This document shows positions 61,658 to 64,000 of a DNA stretch of 64,000 nt, piece after piece. The notes under the pieces are model-generated. The model saw nothing but the letters and a program-made list of their open reading frames with translations, had not been told where the DNA came from and made no database searches. Numbering within the stretch: position 1 is the first letter of the stretch; the number at the start of each line of letters is the position of its first letter. Origin of the DNA: Saprospiraceae bacterium (lineage in GTDB: Bacteria > Bacteroidota > Bacteroidia > Chitinophagales > Saprospiraceae); contig JAWKLJ010000002.1 of assembly GCA_041392805.1 (NCBI GenBank), positions 573,001-637,000 of the forward strand. Reading direction: 5' to 3'. The translations under genes were made by a program, and so were the position numbers.

Positions 61658-63061
61658 TTATTCTTCCTCTGTTTCTGCGGCGTTTCCTGCTTGTCGCTCT
61701 GCTTCTATTTGTTGAATAACCGCTTGAAAATCTTCTAAACTGATGGGTTTATCAACTACGGCAACTTGGGCGACTACGGCGTCAAAGAACTTATTAGAAG
61801 AAACCTCTTCGTAGAGTTCATTTAACTGTTTTTCGTCCTTAAGCATTCGTTCTGCCATGCTTTCTATCATTGGCTCAATTTCAGGACTAGGTGCCCCGCC
61901 AAAATAGCTTCTGATTTTATTCTTGAAAGTTTCCTTGATTTCTTCCGGCGTTACCTCTATATCAAACGACTTGTTTAATTTAGAACGGATAAGTGTCCAT
62001 TTTAGGTTTTCAGCAAAAGCAGGATACTCCTTTTCAAGGGTTTCTTCGGCTAGGTTTTCGTTGCTTGTGCTCAACCACCGCTTCAAAAATGCATCAGGAA
62101 GTTGAAGTGCATTTTGTTCTAAGAGAACCTTTTGAATATCTCGGAATAAAAGGGCTTCTGATTGAGCTGTATAGGAATTAGCAATGTCTTCTCTCAGCTT
62201 AGTTCTAAAGTCTTCCTCTGTGCTCACTACCTCAGGACCAAACACCTTGTCAAAAAAAGTTTGATTGAGGCTGGCCTTTTCTGCCCTGCTTATTTTGGTG
62301 ATTTCTGCTTCGAAAGTATGGCCTACCTCCCGCTCATCTTCGTCTGTAAGGCCCAGGAAATACTTGCGTGCATATTTTTCGGTGGTATCTTTTTCCAGTT
62401 CAAATGGATTAATCGTCAATCGATGGCCCAACCCTTTATGTAGCACCGCTTCTTTTACCTCGTCTAACAGTCGCTCAACCAGGACCCCAAACTCATGGCT
62501 AACCCCATCCGTTTTAGGAGCATCACCGTCCACTTCGGTGATTTCTAAAGTAATAATGTCTTTTTCCTGGATGTCTTCCTCGGGGAAGACTTGTTCACTG
62601 TTGCGCAGCAATAGGTTTTGCACTTCCTCTTCCACCTGCTCATCTCCAATGGTTACGACGTACTTTTCAAACGTACCATCCAGCCCTTGTACTTCGAATT
62701 GTGGCGAAAGGCCAATATCGAATTTGAAGGAAAAATCATGGAGTTCGCGAACATCAAAGCTGACTTGTTCCTGTGTATCCGAAGGAATCGGCTGACCCAG
62801 TATTTCAAGCTTGTCATCAGCCAAATATTCGCTCAGTTCTTTCTGTAAAATCTTATTGATTACATCACCTAAGACAGCCTTGCCAAACATTTTTTTCAAA
62901 ACACCTGTGGGGGTTTTACCTTGACGGAAACCCTTGATGCGCGCATCTTTCCGATATTTTTGGAGTTCCGTATTGAAACTAGGTAAGTAATCGTCTGTTG
63001 GAATTGAAACCGTAAGAACGGCATTTAAATTGTCAATATCTTCTCTGACAACTTGTGGCAT
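61658..63061 (-). CDS. tig: Trigger factor
   Basis: 467 residues. The N-terminal ribosome-binding domain includes the signature region KDARIKGFRQGKTPTGVLKK. The PPIase-like middle domain is less conserved, as in other Bacteroidota; the long helical C-terminal chaperone domain runs to the end. It folds nascent chains at the ribosome exit tunnel. It begins the tig-clpP-clpX cluster. An extended acidic tail (EAERQAGNAAETEEE) closes the protein. Confidence 0.95.
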   Translation of the reverse strand: MPQVVREDIDNLNAVLTVSIPTDDYLPSFNTELQKYRKDARIKGFRQGKTPTGVLKKMFGKAVLGDVINKILQKELSEYLADDKLEILGQPIPSDTQEQVSFDVRELHDFSFKFDIGLSPQFEVQGLDGTFEKYVVTIGDEQVEEEVQNLLLRNSEQVFPEEDIQEKDIITLEITEVDGDAPKTDGVSHEFGVLVERLLDEVKEAVLHKGLGHRLTINPFELEKDTTEKYARKYFLGLTDEDEREVGHTFEAEITKISRAEKASLNQTFFDKVFGPEVVSTEEDFRTKLREDIANSYTAQSEALLFRDIQKVLLEQNALQLPDAFLKRWLSTSNENLAEETLEKEYPAFAENLKWTLIRSKLNKSFDIEVTPEEIKETFKNKIRSYFGGAPSPEIEPMIESMAERMLKDEKQLNELYEEVSSNKFFDAVVAQVAVVDKPISLEDFQAVIQQIEAERQAGNAAETEEE

Positions 63062-63168
63062 AATAATCTATTTGAATTAAAACTATGGGAATTGATCTAT
63101 AAGGGTGGGTCTGTTTTAGACAAGCTAAGAACCAATAACAATTACCCAAACAAGCTCTAAAGCGCATT

Positions 63169-63300
63169 ACCGATTTCGCGATGCTACATCGGGATAAATT
63201 GCTCGTCCCTTAAGCCGAATTTGTGCGGGTGAAGGGACTTCCCGATTTTGCGATGCTACATCGGGTTCCCTTAAGCCGAATTTGTGCGGGTGAAGGGACT
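63169..63300. repeat. Tandem repeat including the 3' end of tRNA-Leu
   Basis: TCCCTTAAGCCGAATTTGTG continues CGGGTGAAGGGACT at 63206-63239 and again, identically, at 63267-63300; the second copy runs into the tRNA. Each is preceded by CGATTTYGCGATGCTACATC followed by GGG, which forms a small hairpin. Thus the last 16 nt of the tRNA gene and 18 nt beyond are duplicated. Confidence 0.85.
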
Positions 63301-63368
63301 CGAACCCCCAAGCCTTGCGGCACTAGATCCTAAGTCTAGCGCGTCTACCAATTTCGCCACACCCGCAA
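63285..63368 (-). tRNA. tRNA-Leu, anticodon UAG
   Basis: 84 nt on the minus strand. Acceptor stem GCGGGTG/CACCCGC with discriminator A; D arm TGGCGAAATTGGTAGACGC; anticodon stem CTAGA/TCTAG with loop CTTAGGA, so anticodon TAG; long variable arm (TGCCGCAAGGC); T loop GGTTCGAGTCC. CCA is not encoded. A class II tRNA with a long variable arm, as expected for Leu. Confidence 0.92.
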
Positions 63369-63937
63369 TCATTGAAACAGATAGGGTCGTTAATGTCATT
63401 AGAAACCCAAACTATCTCAAAATAAAAGCAAAAAATGCCTTAAAAAGTCTGCTTTCTTCAAAAGCGATGCAAAGATATAATCTTTTTTAAAAAAACACTT
63501 TTTTCTACCTGTTTTTTGGATGCAAAAAATAAATTTAAAGGGAAGTGGCAAAAGCTTTGGCCTTTCGATCAGGCCATAATGGAGAAAAAATACAAACCGA
63601 ATAGAATATCTTTGATAAGTAGGCCTAATCAAACAATAATTTTTACTAGCTTTGTAAAAGGCGGTTTTATTATCAACTAACTTTGTTTTTCACTAGAATG
63701 CACTAATCTTTTATCCCATCCAATATCCTTTTGGAAAGGTAGTTTATTGAGTCTACTTTGATCTTTGGCTAGATAATTTTTGTTTAATACTAAACACCTA
63801 ATCCTTAAGCAATTTGCTCCTGGACCCTTAGATAAGGATGCTATTTGCTATGGATAGGGCAAAGGAGTAATTTGACTGAAAAAGGCGGCATACAATTTGT
63901 AAACAATGATAGTAAAGCATCAACAACGGTAGGAAAT
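63369..63937. other. Spacer of about 570 bp before the final partial gene
   Basis: AT-rich, no supported gene; TAGCTTTG (63648-63655) resembles a -7 box. Confidence 0.4.
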
Positions 63938-64000
63938 ATGGCCGAGGTATTAACGCAACAAGAAGAGGAACTCCAGCTGATTACGTCAGCCTACAAAGAC
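63938..64000 (+). CDS. Start of an unidentified gene, cut by the window end
   Basis: The frame from the ATG at 63938 reads MAEVLTQQEEELQLITSAYK, then D, and is open to the end of the window. The frame is also open further upstream (from at least 63872), so the start is not certain. Too short to assign; N-terminal helices of this kind occur in RelA/SpoT-type proteins, but this is only a guess. Confidence 0.5.
   Translation, partial: MAEVLTQQEEELQLITSAYKD

Overview
The window looks like chromosome of a marine or freshwater Bacteroidota, most likely a Saprospiria (Lewinella/Haliscomenobacter-like) relative. The grounds are a PorP/SprF-type protein of the type IX secretion system, an outer-membrane beta-barrel receptor with an N-terminal CarboxypepD-like domain, DUF5916 and FISUMP proteins, a one-component hybrid histidine kinase with an AraC output domain, a Tat-exported Gfo/Idh/MocA plus sugar-epimerase gene set, and promoter boxes of the TTTG-N19-TAnnTTTG type. 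The assignment is inferred from gene content only.

Layout. 1-13.2 kb: a DUF5916 tail, an AAA/DUF4143 ATPase, a seven-heme cytochrome, an alpha-L-rhamnosidase, a collapsed PQQ-dehydrogenase relic, and an exported sugar-modification set (TIM-barrel epimerase, two oxidoreductases, ThuA). 13.2-19.7 kb is accessory: a GC-rich non-coding island, a FISUMP protein, a two-gene nuclease pair (HhH-like plus PUA-like/HNH), a MazG pyrophosphatase, a truncated HipA-N gene and nested IS110/IS1182 remnants. 19.7-35 kb: mnmE carrying a repeat-derived insertion, repeat-rich spacers, a second Tat-exported oxidoreductase/epimerase pair, a large 2OG-Fe(II) oxygenase, tag, mtnA, an amidohydrolase, the trkA-trkH potassium uptake operon and an LMW protein tyrosine phosphatase. 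35-43 kb: sucA, rpsT, a TetR regulator, a trypsin-like protease with zinc ribbon, and PorP/SprF. 43-50 kb: a minus-strand run of secreted proteins (lipoprotein, propeller-like protein, beta-helix protein, a small protein with an AB5 B-subunit-like pattern, and a sphingomyelinase/DNase I-type phosphodiesterase). 50-64 kb: the hybrid histidine kinase, a murein-peptide recycling pair (LD-carboxypeptidase and dipeptide epimerase), truA, a beta-barrel receptor, a DoxX-like protein, the tig-clpP-clpX protein-quality cluster, tRNA-Leu(UAG) and the start of an unidentified gene.

The spacers are unusually rich in repeats. There is a roughly 160-bp element with TGGACTTTTGA/TCAAAAGTCCA ends in three places, a separate inverted-repeat element, a ten-copy GC-rich tandem array, a 209-bp duplication joined to a hexamer repeat that encodes a protein tail, paired palindromes around the receptor gene, and a duplicated 3' end of tRNA-Leu. 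The most interesting candidates for undescribed biology are the secreted-effector cluster at 43.8-49.8 kb, the truncated IS110 with its non-coding end, and the way these repeats enter coding sequence (mnmE and the 21.8-kb membrane protein).
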